NCBI GenBank assembly: GCA_018661465.1
Contig: JABJIC010000035.1
Coordinates: 16,489 to 80,488 of the forward strand
DNA length: 64,000 bases
DNA from: Gammaproteobacteria bacterium
Lineage (GTDB): Bacteria > Pseudomonadota > Gammaproteobacteria > Pseudomonadales > Pseudohongiellaceae
Reading direction: 5' to 3'
The notes beneath the pieces are model-generated. The model was not told the DNA's origin. It worked only from the letters and a program-made list of their open reading frames with translations, and did no database searches. Of this stretch, positions 8,796 to 19,545 are shown one piece after another (within the stretch, counting starts at the first letter, position 1; every line of letters starts with the position of its first letter). A program made the position numbers and the translations under genes.

Positions 8796-10274
8796 TCAGC
8801 TCCGTGTGCGCTCTATGGCTTTTTCCCATCCCTTGTATTGTTGTTCTCTCCACTGTTCGTTTTTTTCAGGAGAAAATGTCCGCTCCAGCTGCCATTTGGA
8901 GCTTAATGATTCAAGGGATTCGAACACGCCGATATGGAGGCCCGCCATGTAGGCAGCCCCCAGTGCGGTAGTTTCGGTGATCCGCGGGCGATAAACTTCA
9001 CAGTCGAGCAGGTCAGCCATTTTCTGTAGAACGTAATTGTTTTTAACCATGCCGCCATCTACTCGAAGGCTTTCCAGTTTTCCGCCATCAGAATTTATCG
9101 CGTTCACTAGATCCTTGGTCTGGTAGACTACCGACATCAAGGCTGCAGTTACGATTTCTTTTTTTCCTGTATCCCTGGTCATGCCATAGATAGCGGCTCT
9201 GGCTTCAGTATCCCAATAAGGAGCACCGAGACCAGTAAAAGCTGGAACTAAAAAAACCTTAAGATCATCTGAACATTGCTCTGCCAGTGATTCCGATTCG
9301 CTAGCATCTTTGATTATTTGCAGGCCATCTCTTACCCACTGCATAGTAGCACCAGCCATGAAGATACTACCTTCAACTGCGTAGCTGGTTTCACCGTTAA
9401 GCCTGTAGGCAACGGTACTCAGCAATCGATTACTCGACTTTATCATTTCGGCACCGGTGTTCATTAAGAGAAAGCAACCGGTACCATAGGTGCTTTTAGT
9501 CATTCCTGATTCGAAACAACACTGGCCAAATGCGGCAGCCTGCTGATCACCAATCACCCCTGTAATAGGAATTTCACTTCCTAAGATTTCGGCATCACAG
9601 ACCCCGAAGTCTGCTGCGCAGTCCTTGACCTCGGGCAGTATCGAGAGAGGAATATTAAACAGCGTCAATAAATCTTCATCCCACTGCTGACTACTGATAT
9701 TGAATAACATGGTGCGAGAAGCATTGGTGGCATCAGTACAATGACTCTTTCCCTGAGTGAGCTTCCACAGCAAAAAGCAATCCACTGTTCCAAAAGCTAG
9801 TTTGCCGTCTTCGGCTTTCTCTCGTGCACCGGGAATTGAATCCAGAATCCAGGCTAGTTTGGACGCAGAAAAATAGGGGTCGAGCAGCAACCCTGTCTTC
9901 TCTTGAATAGTTTCTTCCAGTCCTTGATCTCGCAGGGTTTCGCAGAATTTTGCTGTACGTCGATCCTGCCAGACTATTGCTCTGTGAATTGGCTTGCCGC
10001 TTTCACGATCCCAGACAATTGTGGTCTCTCGCTGATTAGTAATGCCAATACAAGCGATGTCCTGCGCCTGAATGCCCGCGTTGTTAATGGCAAGCTTGCA
10101 ACTGTCTAGAGTTGTAGTCCAGATTTCTTCGGCATCATGCTCAACCCAGCCGTCATCTGGAAAGAACTGAGTAAATTCCTGCTGACCAGTGGAGATTATT
10201 GACGCTTCAGAGTCGAAAAGAATGGCTCGACTGCTGGTTGTGCCTTGGTCTATTGATAAAATATATTGATTCAA
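8796..10274 (-). CDS. glpK: Glycerol kinase
   Basis: This FGGY-family kinase makes glycerol 3-phosphate from glycerol and ATP in the cytosol. At 492 residues it has normal family length. Recognisable parts are the N-terminal phosphate loop [13 protein letters not shown], the substrate loop [18 protein letters not shown], the central [13 protein letters not shown], and the C-terminal [13 protein letters not shown] with [11 protein letters not shown]. glpD lies divergently 104 nt away, so the pair forms a glycerol catabolic unit. No glpF uptake gene and no glpR repressor is visible in the window. Confidence 0.97.
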   Translation of the reverse strand: MNQYILSIDQGTTSSRAILFDSEASIISTGQQEFTQFFPDDGWVEHDAEEIWTTTLDSCKLAINNAGIQAQDIACIGITNQRETTIVWDRESGKPIHRAIVWQDRRTAKFCETLRDQGLEETIQEKTGLLLDPYFSASKLAWILDSIPGAREKAEDGKLAFGTVDCFLLWKLTQGKSHCTDATNASRTMLFNISSQQWDEDLLTLFNIPLSILPEVKDCAADFGVCDAEILGSEIPITGVIGDQQAAAFGQCCFESGMTKSTYGTGCFLLMNTGAEMIKSSNRLLSTVAYRLNGETSYAVEGSIFMAGATMQWVRDGLQIIKDASESESLAEQCSDDLKVFLVPAFTGLGAPYWDTEARAAIYGMTRDTGKKEIVTAALMSVVYQTKDLVNAINSDGGKLESLRVDGGMVKNNYVLQKMADLLDCEVYRPRITETTALGAAYMAGLHIGVFESLESLSSKWQLERTFSPEKNEQWREQQYKGWEKAIERTRS

Positions 10275-10378
10275 TGGGCTGTCCCAATGGGAATTTGTCT
10301 GTCTGAAAGCATGTTACACTAAAGCCAGTTTTTTCGGCATCTTGTTATAGTTTTCTCTAAGGGTTTGGAAACGCGAGA

Positions 10379-11872
10379 GTGAGTAAATCCAATTCTGAAT
10401 ATGATCTTCTGGTTATCGGGGGTGGCATCAATGGAGCAGGTATTGCGGCTGATGCGGCGGGCCGTGGTCTTGATGTTGTTCTATGTGAGAAAGGCGATCT
10501 CGCTTCAGCGACTTCATCCAGTAGCTCAAAATTAATTCATGGAGGCCTGCGCTATCTCGAACAATATGAATTTAGTATGGTTCGAAAGTCCTTAAAGGAA
10601 AGAGAATTACTTTCCGGTCTCGCCCAACACATAATTCGACCCCTTGCATTTAACATTCCCCAACTTCCACATTCCCGCAATTCCATGCTGATTAGAGCCG
10701 GGTTGTTTCTTTATGACTATATCGCTCCACGTAAACGCTTCAAAAATTCTCGACGTATCTCCTTCGGTGACGATAGCCCTCTCAATGCGGCGATAAGAAA
10801 GGGGTTTGAGTATTGGGATGCTCAAGTGGATGATGCTCGCTTGGTTGTGCTTAATGCTATTCAGGCTGAAGCCCATGGCGCTCAAATTTTAACCAGAACA
10901 GAATGCACAGGGATGAGGGCAACGGAACAGGGATGGACGGTGACTGTCAGGGACAATCAAAGCGAAGAAGAATATGAGCTTAACTGCAAGGCTATTGTAA
11001 ATGCTACTGGTCCCTGGGTTGCGGATGTAGCTGAAAGCTTGAGTAAAGAGCCGGCCCATCATGGAATTAGGCTGGTGAAGGGAAGTCACATTATCGTGCC
11101 TAAAATACATGATGGGGAACAAGCTTTTTTGCTACAACATCATGATGGGCGCGTGGTTTTTGTCATGCCCTACTTACAAGAGTTCTCACTCATTGGTACC
11201 ACGGAGGAAGAATTTACCGGCGAGTTGGAGAATGTGGAAATTTCCCAGGCAGAAACTACTTATCTAATCTCCATCGTCAATCTCTATTTTAAAAAAGATG
11301 TATTGCAACAAGATATCGTGCACAGTTTTTCTGGAGTTCGTCCTCTAATCGATGAGCAGGAAAAAGATGCGAGTAAAGTGTCCCGAGGTTTTCGCCTCGA
11401 AATACAAACAAAGCCTCAGCCGATGCTGTCGGTATACGGAGGAAAAGTAACCAGTTACCGCTTGCTGGCGGAACACGCAGTAAACAAGCTGGAGCAGTTC
11501 TTCCCTAAAATGGGGGCCAGCTGGACCAACAAGGCTAAACTTCCCGGAGGCGATTTCGATATACCGGAAGAACTGTTCAAGGAACTGGTGTCTGTCTATG
11601 GATGGTTGGGGCCAGACGTTATTGGTCGCTGGTTGAATAGTTACGGTACCCTTAGTTTTGATATTGTGAAGGGGACTAATTCACTTGCAGATATGGGCGT
11701 AAAATTCGGACATAGTCTCTATCAGAGAGAAGTGGACTATCTCTGCAAGCACGAATGGGCTCGAAATGCTGACGATATACTTTGGCGGCGCAGCAAGCTG
11801 GGCCTCTATTTGGATGACGCTGAAAAGCGTTCCTTGGAAAATTACATCAAACAATCGTATCCGGTGAGCTAA
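10379..11872 (+). CDS. glpD: Aerobic glycerol-3-phosphate dehydrogenase
   Basis: The product is a membrane-associated FAD enzyme that oxidises glycerol 3-phosphate to dihydroxyacetone phosphate and passes electrons to quinone. It has 497 residues. The FAD-binding motif VIGGGINGAGIA is at residues 12-23, followed by the family segment SSSSSKLIHGGLRYLEQYEF. FSGVRPLIDE and VYGGKVTSYR are conserved C-terminal blocks. Translation appears to start at GTG, with GGAAA about 8 nt before it; no ATG is near. It works with the divergent glpK. Confidence 0.96.
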   Translation: MSKSNSEYDLLVIGGGINGAGIAADAAGRGLDVVLCEKGDLASATSSSSSKLIHGGLRYLEQYEFSMVRKSLKERELLSGLAQHIIRPLAFNIPQLPHSRNSMLIRAGLFLYDYIAPRKRFKNSRRISFGDDSPLNAAIRKGFEYWDAQVDDARLVVLNAIQAEAHGAQILTRTECTGMRATEQGWTVTVRDNQSEEEYELNCKAIVNATGPWVADVAESLSKEPAHHGIRLVKGSHIIVPKIHDGEQAFLLQHHDGRVVFVMPYLQEFSLIGTTEEEFTGELENVEISQAETTYLISIVNLYFKKDVLQQDIVHSFSGVRPLIDEQEKDASKVSRGFRLEIQTKPQPMLSVYGGKVTSYRLLAEHAVNKLEQFFPKMGASWTNKAKLPGGDFDIPEELFKELVSVYGWLGPDVIGRWLNSYGTLSFDIVKGTNSLADMGVKFGHSLYQREVDYLCKHEWARNADDILWRRSKLGLYLDDAEKRSLENYIKQSYPVS

Positions 11873-11910
11873 AGCCTTTCTCGGTTCAAAAATTAAACGT
11901 GGTGTTATCT

Positions 11911-14463
11911 ATGACAAGCAATTACCCCGGAAAACTTTTCTTTCTGATATTTGCAGTACTTACCTTGCTACTAGTCTCTTTATTCAGCAACAGTGTGACG
12001 GCACAGCCTCGCGTCTACCCTGATGCCAGAAGCGGTGGCAATTACATGCATAATTTCTACTTTCCACCTTCGCCCAGTGCGACACCATGGGCGCCGGATT
12101 GGTCTCCAGATGGAGAGTGGATAGCTGTGGCGATGCAAGGCAGTATCTGGAAGCTCGATCCAGACAATGGTGTCTCCTATGAACTGACTTATAACGAAGC
12201 ATATCATTCGTCACCGGATTGGTCCCCGGATGGTCGCTGGATAATCTACACAGCGGACTATAACCATCAGCGAATTCAATTGGAGATCTTTGATACCGAG
12301 ACTGGGACCTCAGCCAAACTCACAGACGATCAGGCTATTTATACCGATCCTGTATTTTCTCCTGACGGGAGTATGGTCGCCTATGTATCCACCAATCCCA
12401 ATGGTTATTTCAATGTTTATGTAAGAGCTATTGAGAACGGAGTGTGGGTTGGAGAGCCGATTGCTGTCTCGCGGGACAATGATTATGGCAACAATAGACT
12501 CTACTTCGGAAACTGGGATATGCACATTACTCCTGCCTGGCTACCTAGCGGCGAAGAGTTATTACTGGTATCCAACCGCAATGTGCCATTGGGTTCAGGA
12601 AATGTATTGAGAGTGCCGGCGGAAGAAGATGGAATACTTAGGGCAGAAACAGTGCTCTCAGAACAGACACTCTATCGAACTCGCCCTGACGTATCCATAG
12701 ATGGCAAGAGGTTCGTCTATACGTCTACTAGTGGTTCTGCAGACCAGTTTAATAATTTGTATGTGCAGCCTACTGTCGGCGGCGAGCCGTACAAGATGAC
12801 TTTCTTTGAACATGATGCTTTTCATCCCAGGTGGTCGCCAGATGGAGAATGGATTGCCTTCATTTCAAACGAACCGGGCCTCTCGCAATTAATGTTGCTG
12901 GAAACTTATGGAGGAAAGCTCAAGACAGTAAGTGTTAATGAGCGTCATTACAAACGTCCTATGGGAATATTGCAAGTTAGGGTTAATGAGGCGGGAAATT
13001 CGAATATTACTCATAATAGGGCACATATCACGGCGGCAGATGGAAAATTCTATTCACCTGACAATGCCTATGCCAGAGCTGGTACCCGCGGAGATATGAT
13101 CTTCCATAATGCGGGAGAATTTCAGATTGAGCTGCCCGTGGGCGAGGTCGATCTTACCTTCGTCAAAGGATTTGAATATTTCACTCAGAACGCCAGTGTG
13201 GAGATTGAGGCTGGCGAGATTAGCCGGCTTTCAATTGAGTTGGAGCCAATGACGGATATGGGCGCGAAAGGTTGGTATTCAGCCTCTACCCATGTCCACT
13301 CCAACTACGGAGGCAATTTACATAATACTCTGGAAAATTTGATGATGATGTCCAGGGCAGAGGATCAGGATCTGGTTTTGGAGCAGGTGGCAAATAAAGA
13401 CAACCGTATTCTCGACTATCAATATTTTGAACCGGGTGGGAAAGCTCATTCGATTTCGGAACCAGACCAGATTGTGGTTGTGGGCCAGGAGTTCCGGCCT
13501 CCGTTTTATGGTCATGTATTTATGTTCGGGATGAAGGAACACCTCATTTCGCCATTCGTAACAGGGTATGAGGGCACGGCTATTGAAAGCCTGTATCCCA
13601 GCAACACAGATATGTTTATCAAGGCCAAAGCACAGGGCGCTATTACCGGCTATGTGCATCCTTTTCTTGGGGAAGACGATCCATTGCTTGGTAACTTGGG
13701 CGGCGGCAAAGGCTTTATGGTCGATGCTGCACTGGCAACAACTGATGCCCTGGAATGGTCGGATTCCGCAACTTCGGGTTTTTTCCCTTTGTATGCAGTA
13801 TGGAATAACGGATTGCGAGTTACCGCTACCGGCGGTGAAGACTCCATTTCTTCGCTGCATAGAAGCAAATTAGTCGGGTCATTTCGTACCTATGTTTATA
13901 CAGGGTCGGCGGGATTGGGAATGGAGCAGTGGTTTGATGCCATGAAGCGGGGCAGAGCCTTTGTAAGCTCAGGACCGCTTCTGGAAATGAATATTGGAAC
14001 TTCCCTTCCCGGTGATACCATCCAATTGCCAGAAGGTGGAGGTAGCGTCACCATTAACGGCCGACTACGTTCGATCACCGACCTCGATGAACTGAAGCTG
14101 GTTTGCAATGGAAATCTGATTGAGAGTTTTCCTTTGCGGCGTGATAAAAATAGTCTTGATATTAGCGCCGAGATCAACATAGAGCGAACTGGTTGGTGTC
14201 ACCTGCGAACAGAAGGTGAGAGAGAAGACAGGTTTCCAATGGATGTTGGATATGCTCAGGCGTTTACCAATCCCATTTGGTTTCAAGTAGGGGACGAGCC
14301 TATTAGCAACCCTCAATCAGCACAATATGGATTGGACTGGATTGATAAGTTGCAGCAGTTGGCTGATGCTTGGCCTGGCTGGCGTTCCGAAGAAGAAAAG
14401 AGCCATGTCTTCGGGCAGTTTGATCAGGCGCGACAAGTATACCGCGCTAATCTTAATAGATAG
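11911..14463 (+). CDS. Exported TolB-type propeller / CehA-McbA metallohydrolase fusion
   Basis: This large exported protein of 850 residues has a signal peptide ending near SVTAQ. The first half has TolB-like PD40 repeats (WSPDGEWIAVAM, WSPDGRWIIYTA, WSPDGEWIAFIS). The second half is a PHP-like metal-dependent hydrolase of the CehA/McbA group, introduced by STHVHSNYGG with an HxH metal site. GYVHPF supplies another histidine, and TGGEDS a further candidate metal ligand. Characterised CehA/McbA members hydrolyse carbaryl-type or related esters, but the natural substrate here is unknown. An ATG at 11911 is preferred to GTG at 11899. It is 38 nt downstream of glpD and 46 nt before oligopeptidase A. 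Confidence 0.82.
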   Translation: MTSNYPGKLFFLIFAVLTLLLVSLFSNSVTAQPRVYPDARSGGNYMHNFYFPPSPSATPWAPDWSPDGEWIAVAMQGSIWKLDPDNGVSYELTYNEAYHSSPDWSPDGRWIIYTADYNHQRIQLEIFDTETGTSAKLTDDQAIYTDPVFSPDGSMVAYVSTNPNGYFNVYVRAIENGVWVGEPIAVSRDNDYGNNRLYFGNWDMHITPAWLPSGEELLLVSNRNVPLGSGNVLRVPAEEDGILRAETVLSEQTLYRTRPDVSIDGKRFVYTSTSGSADQFNNLYVQPTVGGEPYKMTFFEHDAFHPRWSPDGEWIAFISNEPGLSQLMLLETYGGKLKTVSVNERHYKRPMGILQVRVNEAGNSNITHNRAHITAADGKFYSPDNAYARAGTRGDMIFHNAGEFQIELPVGEVDLTFVKGFEYFTQNASVEIEAGEISRLSIELEPMTDMGAKGWYSASTHVHSNYGGNLHNTLENLMMMSRAEDQDLVLEQVANKDNRILDYQYFEPGGKAHSISEPDQIVVVGQEFRPPFYGHVFMFGMKEHLISPFVTGYEGTAIESLYPSNTDMFIKAKAQGAITGYVHPFLGEDDPLLGNLGGGKGFMVDAALATTDALEWSDSATSGFFPLYAVWNNGLRVTATGGEDSISSLHRSKLVGSFRTYVYTGSAGLGMEQWFDAMKRGRAFVSSGPLLEMNIGTSLPGDTIQLPEGGGSVTINGRLRSITDLDELKLVCNGNLIESFPLRRDKNSLDISAEINIERTGWCHLRTEGEREDRFPMDVGYAQAFTNPIWFQVGDEPISNPQSAQYGLDWIDKLQQLADAWPGWRSEEEKSHVFGQFDQARQVYRANLNR

Positions 14464-14509
14464 TTTCAACCAATACCCTCAAACAATAGCTCATCACATA
14501 GGAAGTAAA

Positions 14510-16564
14510 ATGACGACGCCCTTACATGCTAATCCACTAATTGAGGAGCATGAGCTCCCTCCCTTCGGCCAGATCGAGCCGAGTCATATCGTTCCTGCTA
14601 TTGAAGCCATTTTGGAGGACAACCGCCGGATAGTAGCGACTATCACCGAGGCAGGTGACTTTAGCTATGAGGGTCTGGTACTGAGGCTTGAAGAAATTGG
14701 TGATCGATTAGACAAGGCATGGTCGCCGGTAGAGCATATGAATGGCGTAGTTAACAGCGACGAACTGCGCGAAGCTTACAATGCCTGTTTGCCGAAAATA
14801 AGTGAGTTTCGAACAGAGCTTGGACAGAATAGAGTCCTTTATCAAGGATTTAAAACTCTCTCCCAGAGTGATGAATTTGACACTCTTTCAGCTGCGCAGA
14901 AAAAAGCCATTGAGAATTCTTTGCGGGACTTTCGTCTCTCGGGTGTTGCTCTCGATGATGAAAAGAAAGCGTGTTTCGCCGAGCTGAGCAAACAGCTATC
15001 AGAGGTCACCAGTCAATTTGCTGATCATGTAATGGATGCCACCGGAGCGTGGAGTAAATTAATAAACGATCCAGCGGAATTATCAGGCGTTCCCGATGGT
15101 GCCCTCAGTCTCGCCAAGCAGGCGGCGGAGCTGAAAGGCGAAGGCGGTTATTTGCTAACTCTGGATTTTCCATCCTACTTTCCAGTGATGAGTCATTGCG
15201 ACAATGCTGAGTTGCGACGTGAAATCAGTCAAGCCGTGGGGACCCGAGCGTCGGAATATGGACCTCATGCCGGGAAATTCGACAATTCCGATTTGATGAT
15301 TCAGATATTGAGTCTAAGAAAGGAATTGGCGCAGCTACTTTCATTCTCAAACTCAGCTGAAAATTCTTTGGCGACAAAAATGGCCGATACTCCTGCTCAG
15401 GTCATGGATTTTCTTAATGATCTCGCGGTGAAGTCTAAGGCTGCGTCACAAGCTGAGTTTAAGGAGCTCGAGGATTTTGCCGAAACCAAATACGGTATTG
15501 AATCGCTCAATCCCTGGGATGTGGCTTTTTATACCGAGAAGCTTAAGAAAGAAAAGTTTGATTTATCCGATGAACAATTGCGTCCCTATTTTCCTGCTCC
15601 TGTAGTCATCTCAGGCATGTTTCAGGTCGTCAATAAGCTCTTCGAAATAGATGTACAGGAAACTACGGATATTGCTACATGGCATGATGACGCAACGACT
15701 TATGATATCTATAAAGATGGCCAGATAATCGCTCGCTTCTATCTCGATCTCTATGCTCGAAGTAAAAAGCGTGGCGGGGCATGGATGGATGAATGTCGAT
15801 CGAGGAGGGAACTTGCCGATGGCAGCGTGCAGTTACCGGTTGCCTATCTCACCTGCAATTTTCCCGGACCGGTTGGTGATACGCCGGCTCTCCTTAGCCA
15901 TAACGATGTGGTCACTTTGTTTCATGAGTTTGGACATGGTCTGCATCACATGCTAACCCGTATCGATTGTGCAGCTGTATCAGGAATTAGGGGTGTGGCT
16001 TGGGATGCGGTGGAGTTACCTAGTCAGTTTCTTGAGAATTGGTGCTGGCAGAGAGAATCTCTGGAGTTTATCTCGAGTCATTATGAAACAGGCGAATCAC
16101 TGCCCGCAGAACTGTTGGATAAAATGTTGGCGGCCAAGAACTTTCAGTCAGCCATGCATATGGTTAGGCAATTGGAGTTTTCTCTGTTTGACATGCGACT
16201 GCATATGGAATTTTCAATTGATGAAGAGAATCAAATCCAGAAGATTCTAGATGAAGTTAGGAGCCAGGTTACGGTAGTTCCTGTATCCTCGGAGAATCGC
16301 TTCCAAAACGCGTTTTCTCATATCTTCGGCAGCCCAGTCGGTTACGGGGCAGGTTACTATAGTTATAAGTGGGCTGAAGTACTCTCTGCAGACGCATTTG
16401 GTCTATTTGAAGAAGAAGGAATATTTAATCCGGCAACGGGTGAGAAGTTTCTCTCAACTGTGCTTTCCAGTGGTGGATCACAGGATGCCATGGATCTGTT
16501 TGTTGCTTTTCGCGGAAGAGAGCCTGAAGTTGATGCTCTCCTAAGACAGGAAGGAATTGCTTAG
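14510..16564 (+). CDS. prlC: Oligopeptidase A (M3 family metallopeptidase)
   Basis: This cytosolic zinc peptidase degrades short peptides, including cleaved signal peptides. From the ATG at 14510 it has 684 residues, the usual length for the family. The HEFGH zinc motif is at residues 472-476, with the third ligand region ELPSQFLENW downstream. AGKFDNSDLMIQILSLRKELA and SPVGYGAGYYSYKWAEV are typical M3 segments. AGGAAG lies 5-6 nt before the ATG; a longer in-frame reading from 14327 overlaps the preceding gene and is not conserved. A convergent NhaC gene ends 10 nt after the stop. Confidence 0.95.
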   Translation: MTTPLHANPLIEEHELPPFGQIEPSHIVPAIEAILEDNRRIVATITEAGDFSYEGLVLRLEEIGDRLDKAWSPVEHMNGVVNSDELREAYNACLPKISEFRTELGQNRVLYQGFKTLSQSDEFDTLSAAQKKAIENSLRDFRLSGVALDDEKKACFAELSKQLSEVTSQFADHVMDATGAWSKLINDPAELSGVPDGALSLAKQAAELKGEGGYLLTLDFPSYFPVMSHCDNAELRREISQAVGTRASEYGPHAGKFDNSDLMIQILSLRKELAQLLSFSNSAENSLATKMADTPAQVMDFLNDLAVKSKAASQAEFKELEDFAETKYGIESLNPWDVAFYTEKLKKEKFDLSDEQLRPYFPAPVVISGMFQVVNKLFEIDVQETTDIATWHDDATTYDIYKDGQIIARFYLDLYARSKKRGGAWMDECRSRRELADGSVQLPVAYLTCNFPGPVGDTPALLSHNDVVTLFHEFGHGLHHMLTRIDCAAVSGIRGVAWDAVELPSQFLENWCWQRESLEFISSHYETGESLPAELLDKMLAAKNFQSAMHMVRQLEFSLFDMRLHMEFSIDEENQIQKILDEVRSQVTVVPVSSENRFQNAFSHIFGSPVGYGAGYYSYKWAEVLSADAFGLFEEEGIFNPATGEKFLSTVLSSGGSQDAMDLFVAFRGREPEVDALLRQEGIA

Positions 16565-16573
16565 TAGTGATTC

Positions 16574-17995
16574 CTATGCCGGAATATTTTTCGGTGTTTG
16601 TGAGGATTTTCCTAAAAGACCTATTCCCAAAAATGCCATGCCCACAGAGATGAAGGCATTCATATAATTGAAGAAAGCGTACGGTGCGTATTCCAATACA
16701 GGAACGCCAAGAGTTGCCGCGTAGAATGCGCCAGCCGTCGTCCAGGGGATCAGTCCAGTTGTTAGAGTAGATCCTTCCTCCACTGATCTGGACAAGATTG
16801 CTTCATCCAATTCCATTTGTTCATATTTAGCCTTGAATAACTGGCAGCTGAGGATAATCGAAATATAGGCTTCTCCCATGGCGATGTTTCCCATGAAGCC
16901 AGTAACGATAGTGGAAAAGATTAATCCAGTGACATGCTGGATTCGCGAAATAAGCCCCGCCAATAACGTATCAAGCAATTTGCTGCCATGGAGAATGCCT
17001 CCAAGCGCCAGTGCCATTAATGCCAGCATGAGAGTCCAGCTCATGCTGTAAATACCGCCGCGACCAAGCAAGTCATCAAGACTGGAAATGCCAGTATTAC
17101 CAGGTGTATTTATCCATAGTGCATTTAGCACATCGACTGGGCTTTGCCCCTGATAAGCGATTGCTATGCAAAGGGCTAAAAGGACGCTGCTACTCATAGC
17201 AATTTCTGCAGCGACTTTTCTTATGCTCAACACGGCCAGAAGAATGATAGGTGCTAGAGTTATTATCGGAGCCAAACCATATGACGCTAGTAAGGCCTGT
17301 TGAATCTCCAAAATCCTGAAGCCGAAATTCCCGCCCTCGCTATGGGATATGCCTATAAACAGAAATATGAAAAATGCGATAAGGAAAGAAGGAGCAGTTG
17401 TGAACATCATCGAATAGATATGGCGATAGAGGTTTGTGCCTGCACTCATGGCGGCCAAATTAGTTGTGTCGGAAATGGGAGACATCTTGTCACCGAATGT
17501 AGCTCCACATACAACCATGCCGGCAACAATGGGAAGCGGGATTCCCAGTGCTGACCCAATGCCGATAAAAACCACTCCAAGAGTGCCTACAGTTCCCCAG
17601 GATGTCCCGGTGGCAACAGACATGATGGCGCAGAGAATCAATCCGATTGGGAGGAAGGATGTTGGCCCAAGCCAATTCAGACCGTAATACATAAGTGCGG
17701 CAATGGTGCCGCACTGCATAAAGCTGGCTATGACCATGCCTATTAAGAGAAAGATATAAATTGCAGGAAGTGCTCTGGTGATGGCGGCACTCATCATCTC
17801 GCGTAGGGCTTGCCAGGAATAACCCAGGTAAATTGCATTGCAGACTGCCCAGGTCAAACAGAGGAACATCAGACTGTGAAGATCAATTTCGAATAGAAAT
17901 AGGCCGATTGAGATTATGCCGATGACGCCTGAGAAGCACAGCAGTGCTTGTATGAAGCTTGCTTGGCGAATTTTATTGGTTTGATTTTCCGACAT
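16574..17995 (-). CDS. NhaC-family Na+/H+ antiporter
   Basis: This inner-membrane antiporter has 473 residues and about eleven to twelve hydrophobic helices. Family segments include MSVATGTSWGTVGTLGVVFIG, GATFGDKMSPISDTTNLAA, FMGNIAMGEAYISI and RSVEEGSTLTTGLIPWTTAG. It should exchange sodium for protons and support pH and sodium balance. A start at 17995 (MSENQ) has GGAG immediately upstream; the longer form at 18007 lacks a ribosome site. It is divergent from the exported hydrolase at 18077, with about 80 nt between them. Confidence 0.92.
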   Translation of the reverse strand: MSENQTNKIRQASFIQALLCFSGVIGIISIGLFLFEIDLHSLMFLCLTWAVCNAIYLGYSWQALREMMSAAITRALPAIYIFLLIGMVIASFMQCGTIAALMYYGLNWLGPTSFLPIGLILCAIMSVATGTSWGTVGTLGVVFIGIGSALGIPLPIVAGMVVCGATFGDKMSPISDTTNLAAMSAGTNLYRHIYSMMFTTAPSFLIAFFIFLFIGISHSEGGNFGFRILEIQQALLASYGLAPIITLAPIILLAVLSIRKVAAEIAMSSSVLLALCIAIAYQGQSPVDVLNALWINTPGNTGISSLDDLLGRGGIYSMSWTLMLALMALALGGILHGSKLLDTLLAGLISRIQHVTGLIFSTIVTGFMGNIAMGEAYISIILSCQLFKAKYEQMELDEAILSRSVEEGSTLTTGLIPWTTAGAFYAATLGVPVLEYAPYAFFNYMNAFISVGMAFLGIGLLGKSSQTPKNIPA

Positions 17996-18076
17996 GGACT
18001 CCAGCATATAAACAATTGGGATGAGAGTAAAACTTTGCTAAGCTCGAATCAGAAAATAAATCAGGGAAACTTTCAA

Positions 18077-19486
18077 ATGAGCCGCGCGAGCCTACTAAAC
18101 CAAACAATCTCAGTCTTGTTCTCATCATTCGCAATTGTTTTTAGTGCCTATGGCGCCGTCCCGGAGGCCACCATAAGCGGCCCCATTGCTGCTGATAAAG
18201 CTGGAAGTGGGACTCTAAACACTATTTATAGTGCTTCTGGAATCAACCTGGATGACGGGAATTATGTCGAGGAAGAATATTTTATCGAGGGTCGAGCAAA
18301 TCGCTACAGCAACCCGGAAATGATGAATGCTGACATTCTTGATGGTGGTCATCGGTATAAGACCCGGTTGGTCGTGCGCCGGCCTGAAGCATCGTCGTCC
18401 TTTAACGGTATCGTAATTGTTGAATGGATAAATGTAACTGGCGGGCCAGATAAGGATATTGATTGGTGGCTTTCCGGAGAACATTTTATTCGCAATGGCT
18501 ATGCCTATGTTGTGGTTTCAGCTCAGCAAATGGGTATTGATACCATGAAGGACTGGAGCTCTGAGCGATATGGAAGCCTTGATGTTACCCATGATGGAAT
18601 GGTTGCCCAGGATGCTTTGTCCTACGATATTTTTTCAGCAGTAGGCAAGGCGATTAATAGAGTAGGGGAGAGTTCTGCCCGCGGTGAAGTAGACATATTG
18701 GATGGCTTGAAAGCTGAGCAGATTATCGCTACAGGACATTCTCAATCTGCTAGTCGTCTAGCAAATTATCTAAATAATATTCACCCTCTTGAGCCTGTCT
18801 ACGATGGCATGATGGTTCACGGTGGTGGAGGTCGAATCCGTGACGATCAGGATGTGAAGATATTCAAGATCATGTCGGAGACCGATATGCCTCGCCGTGC
18901 TGCAACTCCTCAGCCGAACACGAATAATTTCCGCCAGTGGGAAGTGGCTGGCACCTCCCATGTAGGCTATAGATTCGAAATGGAGTACTCAAAGGTGCGT
19001 TTGCTTAGAGAAGGTTTACCATTGGCTCAGGCAGAACTCCGAGATGCGGGTTGCGCAATTCCGGAATATAGCCGAGTTCCTTTTCACGATGCTATGAATG
19101 CAGCCTATGAGCATCTGGTGGCATGGATAAAAGATGATGTCCCTCCACCAGTAGCGGAGCCTCTGCAAGTGGGCAAGATGTTTCCAGAGCTGGAATTTGC
19201 TCGGGATGAAATGGGCAATATTCTTGGAGGAATCAGGTTGGCCGAACATGCAGTTCCTACCGCGCGAAATACGGGGTTGAATAACGGCAGTAATCGCTTC
19301 TGCTTTCTCTATGGTTCCCACGAGCCATTCGAGAAGGACGTTCTCGATGATTTATATTCAAGTCATGAGGTATATGTGAACAGGGTGAGAGAAGTGGTAG
19401 AGGAAAACCTTGCCGATGGATATATTCTACCTTACGCAGCCGAGCGCACTATTCGTCAGGCTGAAGCGTCATCTGTCGGTAACTAG
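18077..19486 (+). CDS. Exported alpha/beta-hydrolase (Abhydrolase_10-like)
   Basis: The product is an exported hydrolase of 469 residues beginning with a signal peptide that ends near SAYGA. It matches the alpha/beta-hydrolase type-10 family, with WINVTGGPDKDIDWW, the nucleophile elbow ATGHSQSASRL, and EVAGTSHVGYRF, which probably contains the active-site histidine. An ATG at 18077 is chosen because AGGGA lies upstream and the signal peptide begins there; the longer reading from 17948 overlaps the divergent antiporter gene. The substrate is unknown. The gene appears monocistronic. Confidence 0.83.
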   Translation: MSRASLLNQTISVLFSSFAIVFSAYGAVPEATISGPIAADKAGSGTLNTIYSASGINLDDGNYVEEEYFIEGRANRYSNPEMMNADILDGGHRYKTRLVVRRPEASSSFNGIVIVEWINVTGGPDKDIDWWLSGEHFIRNGYAYVVVSAQQMGIDTMKDWSSERYGSLDVTHDGMVAQDALSYDIFSAVGKAINRVGESSARGEVDILDGLKAEQIIATGHSQSASRLANYLNNIHPLEPVYDGMMVHGGGGRIRDDQDVKIFKIMSETDMPRRAATPQPNTNNFRQWEVAGTSHVGYRFEMEYSKVRLLREGLPLAQAELRDAGCAIPEYSRVPFHDAMNAAYEHLVAWIKDDVPPPVAEPLQVGKMFPELEFARDEMGNILGGIRLAEHAVPTARNTGLNNGSNRFCFLYGSHEPFEKDVLDDLYSSHEVYVNRVREVVEENLADGYILPYAAERTIRQAEASSVGN

Positions 19487-19545
19487 GTATAGAGGAAGAG
19501 AAGTAAGAGTTAAGTAGCAGATGGCGACAGAATAAGATTTTCACA

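Noticed and set aside
13318..13860. Minus-strand ORF of 180 codons
   Set aside because: It lies wholly opposite the CehA-type gene, has no ribosome site and no recognisable family.
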